Positions 60,819 through 64,000 of a stretch of 64,000 nucleotides of DNA are shown here, in pieces. The notes under the pieces are model-generated. The model ran no database searches. It was not told the DNA's origin and worked only from the letters and a program-made list of their open reading frames with translations. The translations under genes were made by a program, and so were the position numbers. Positions within the stretch are counted from its first letter, which is position 1. The number at the start of each line of letters is the position of its first letter. This DNA is from Bacteroidota bacterium (GTDB lineage Bacteria > Bacteroidota > Rhodothermia > Rhodothermales > Rubricoccaceae): assembly GCA_039821555.1 (NCBI GenBank), contig JBCBNX010000001.1:298576-362575 (forward strand), read 5' to 3'.

Positions 60819-62255
60819 ATGCCAGCCCTTAGCGTTTTCGACATGCTCAAGGTCGGCGTCGGACCGTCGAGTTCACACACGCTGGGCCCGTGGCGGGCCG
60901 TTCAGCGCTGGCTCGGCGAACTCGCCGAGGAGATGCCGCTCCACACGGTCGAGCGCGTACACATCGACCTGTATGGATCGCTCGCGCTCACCGGCCGCGG
61001 CCACTGTACTGACCAGGCACTCTGCCTGGCGCTCCTCGGGTTGGATCCGGAAACGGTGCCTGTCGAGCGCATCCCGTCCCTCATCGCCGACCTCCATAGC
61101 CACCAACGAATCAGTCTGGGCGGGGCCCCTGCGATCCCCTTCGACCCTGTGTCCGACATCGCCTACAACAAGGCCGAGCGCCTCGCAGGGCACGCGAACG
61201 GAATGCGGTGTACGGCCGCAGCTGGTGATCGCACCTGCGCGTCGGTGTACTATTCCGTGGGAGGCGGATTCGTGGTCAAGGCGGGAGAGACGGAGGATAG
61301 CGGAGCTGAGGTGAGCCTTCCTTACCCCGGGCGTAGACCCCTTGACGTGTTGGGACACTGCACCCGTGACGGCTTGAAGCTCGCCGAGATGGTACGCGCC
61401 AACGAACAGGCTTGGCGGTCCTTATCCGAGGTGGAGGCTCGGCTGCGCCAAATCTGGCACGTGATGCGCGACGGCGCCTACCGCGGGTGCCATACCGAGG
61501 GGACGTTGCCCGGAGGTCTGGGCGTACAGCGCCGTGCGGCGAGGCTCAACCGGACGCTTTTCGGGCTGGGAGCGGGCGAGCCACGACCCTACGTCCATGC
61601 CGAGGAGTGGATCGCGGCGATCCGGTCTCGAACGTGGAGCTTTCAACAGGTGCTCAGGTGGGTCAGCGCATTCGCCCTCGCCATCAACGAAGAGAATGCC
61701 AACCTCGGGCGTGTGGTCACAGCCCCTACCAACGGCGCCGCGGGCGTTATCCCCGCGGTGCTGCTCTACCACGTGTGCTTCGCCGAGGAACCAGTGTCCG
61801 AGGCCGCGCTCTTCGACTTTCTGATGGTGGCCGGGGAAGTCGGCACGCTGTTCAAAAAAGGGGCGACCATTTCCGCGGCCATGGGCGGCTGCCAAGCCGA
61901 GGTCGGCGTGTCGAGTGCGATGGCGGCGGCGGCGCTCGCCGAGGCGCGTGGTGCTACTGTCCCCCAAGCGCTCATGGCCGCCGAGATCGCGATGGAGCAT
62001 CACCTTGGACTCACGTGCGACCCCATAGGCGGCCTCGTGCAAGTCCCCTGCATCGAGCGCAACACGATGGGCGCCGTGAAGGCGATCAACGCGGCCGAGC
62101 TTGCTCTCGAAGGAGACCCCACCCAGGCGAAGGTGACGCTTGACGAGGTGATCGAGACGATGCGGCAGACCGCCGCTGACATGAGCGATCGCTACAAGGA
62201 GACCTCGCAGGGCGGCCTGGCGGTGAACGTATCGGTGCGGATCGCCGAGTGTTGA
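60819..62255 (+). CDS. sdaA: L-serine ammonia-lyase (iron-sulfur L-serine dehydratase)
   Basis: A 478-residue fused alpha/beta enzyme converting L-serine to pyruvate and ammonia. [23 protein letters not shown] is the serine dehydratase beta-chain start with the typical GPSSSHT. The alpha part carries the cluster cysteines in [31 protein letters not shown], which should hold a [4Fe-4S] cluster, and [20 protein letters not shown] 60819 is preferred over 60744 because it matches the family start. It may be controlled by the inverted repeat upstream. Confidence 0.95.
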   Translation: MPALSVFDMLKVGVGPSSSHTLGPWRAVQRWLGELAEEMPLHTVERVHIDLYGSLALTGRGHCTDQALCLALLGLDPETVPVERIPSLIADLHSHQRISLGGAPAIPFDPVSDIAYNKAERLAGHANGMRCTAAAGDRTCASVYYSVGGGFVVKAGETEDSGAEVSLPYPGRRPLDVLGHCTRDGLKLAEMVRANEQAWRSLSEVEARLRQIWHVMRDGAYRGCHTEGTLPGGLGVQRRAARLNRTLFGLGAGEPRPYVHAEEWIAAIRSRTWSFQQVLRWVSAFALAINEENANLGRVVTAPTNGAAGVIPAVLLYHVCFAEEPVSEAALFDFLMVAGEVGTLFKKGATISAAMGGCQAEVGVSSAMAAAALAEARGATVPQALMAAEIAMEHHLGLTCDPIGGLVQVPCIERNTMGAVKAINAAELALEGDPTQAKVTLDEVIETMRQTAADMSDRYKETSQGGLAVNVSVRIAEC

Positions 62256-62303
62256 TGACCACGTAGTAGCGTCCGTCGTCGTCTTGCGCCAGAGGGGGTA
62301 CCA

Positions 62304-63818
<1,515 letters not shown>

Positions 63819-63836
63819 TCAGCGAGGGCGACTGCG

Positions 63837-64000
63837 TCAAGCGCGCGACACCGTCCACGTATGCTCGGTCCGAAGCGGCTGCGTGAAGGCGACCAGGCGC
63901 ACGAAGTAGGTCCCTGCGGCGAGCCCCGACCCCTCGACCGTGATGGGGTGGCGCCCCGCGTCGAGAACGCCACGTTTAAGCGTGCGCAGCCGCCGGCCGG
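63837..64000 (-). CDS. T9SS sorting-domain end of a secreted protein (partial)
   Basis: The minus-strand frame enters at the right edge and stops at the complement of 63837-63839. Its 53 residues read GRRLRTLKRGVLDAGRHPIT, GSGLAAGTYFVRLVA and end TWTVSRA, which is the last half of a Por secretion-system C-terminal domain. The upstream protein lies outside the window. It is the fifth T9SS cargo gene seen here and is convergent with the histidine kinase gene. Confidence 0.75.
   Translation of the reverse strand, partial: GRRLRTLKRGVLDAGRHPITVEGSGLAAGTYFVRLVAFTQPLRTEHTWTVSRA

Overview
The window looks like a piece of chromosome from a high-GC member of the Rhodothermota (Rhodothermales, Salinibacter/Rubricoccus-like), formerly grouped with Bacteroidetes. 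The signs are five secreted or outer-membrane proteins ending in type IX secretion (T9SS, Por) sorting domains with the YPNPF-type signature, a TonB-dependent receptor with an N-terminal carboxypeptidase-like domain, a YtxJ-type bacilliredoxin (implying bacillithiol), a cysteine-free ribosomal protein L31, and frequent GTG/TTG starts. No phage, insertion sequence or CRISPR array is visible. Assignment to a genus is not possible from this sequence.

Layout. 1-181: tail of an unrecognised gene ending in a strong terminator. 402-947: msrA with its own terminator. 1078-7308: envelope-polysaccharide cluster (DUF4910 aminopeptidase-like protein, HemL-like aminotransferase, sugar-1-phosphate nucleotidyltransferase, PIG-L deacetylase, WbaP-type initiating sugar transferase). 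7305-9635: zinc-ribbon protein, L31, lipase-like lipoprotein and tRNA-Leu(TAA). 9668-10980: YtxJ bacilliredoxin and a thioredoxin-like/rhodanese-like lipoprotein that lacks both catalytic cysteine sites. 11215-17839: M3 peptidase, T9SS cargo protein, methyltransferase and a CYTH/HTH/CHAD-like protein. 17964-26634: compact haem operon hemA-C-D-E-F-H, a small methyltransferase, then hemL. 26641-31174: tatD, an RNase Z-like hydrolase, a sigma/anti-sigma pair and gltX. 31285-40026: animal-type haem peroxidase and two tandem giant G8/beta-helix/PA14 T9SS proteins. 40485-43205: valS.

43227-46483 holds a TonB-dependent receptor and, next to it, a truncated copy of its N-terminus sharing a 356-bp gap-free block with about 97% identity. 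46626-58174 carries mostly minus-strand genes: PAP2-like membrane protein, two MacB/FtsX permeases, GNAT enzyme, lipoprotein plus TrpF-like enzyme, WS/DGAT acyltransferase, RlmN, an ABC-2 exporter pair and haem o synthase, with two small plus-strand membrane genes (DUF5989, DUF6122). 58297-64000: T9SS beta-helix protein, L-serine dehydratase, sensor histidine kinase and the end of another T9SS cargo gene.

How parts fit together: GltX makes the glutamyl-tRNA that HemA reduces. HemL and HemC to HemH carry the intermediate to protohaem through the oxygen-dependent coproporphyrinogen route, and CtaB converts haem to haem o. hemB and a protoporphyrinogen oxidase are not in the window. The most unusual items are the doubly cysteine-less redox lipoprotein beside YtxJ, the receptor-domain duplication, the polysaccharide cassette, the CHAD-like domain without its usual basic residues, and the unexplained methyltransferase inside the haem operon.
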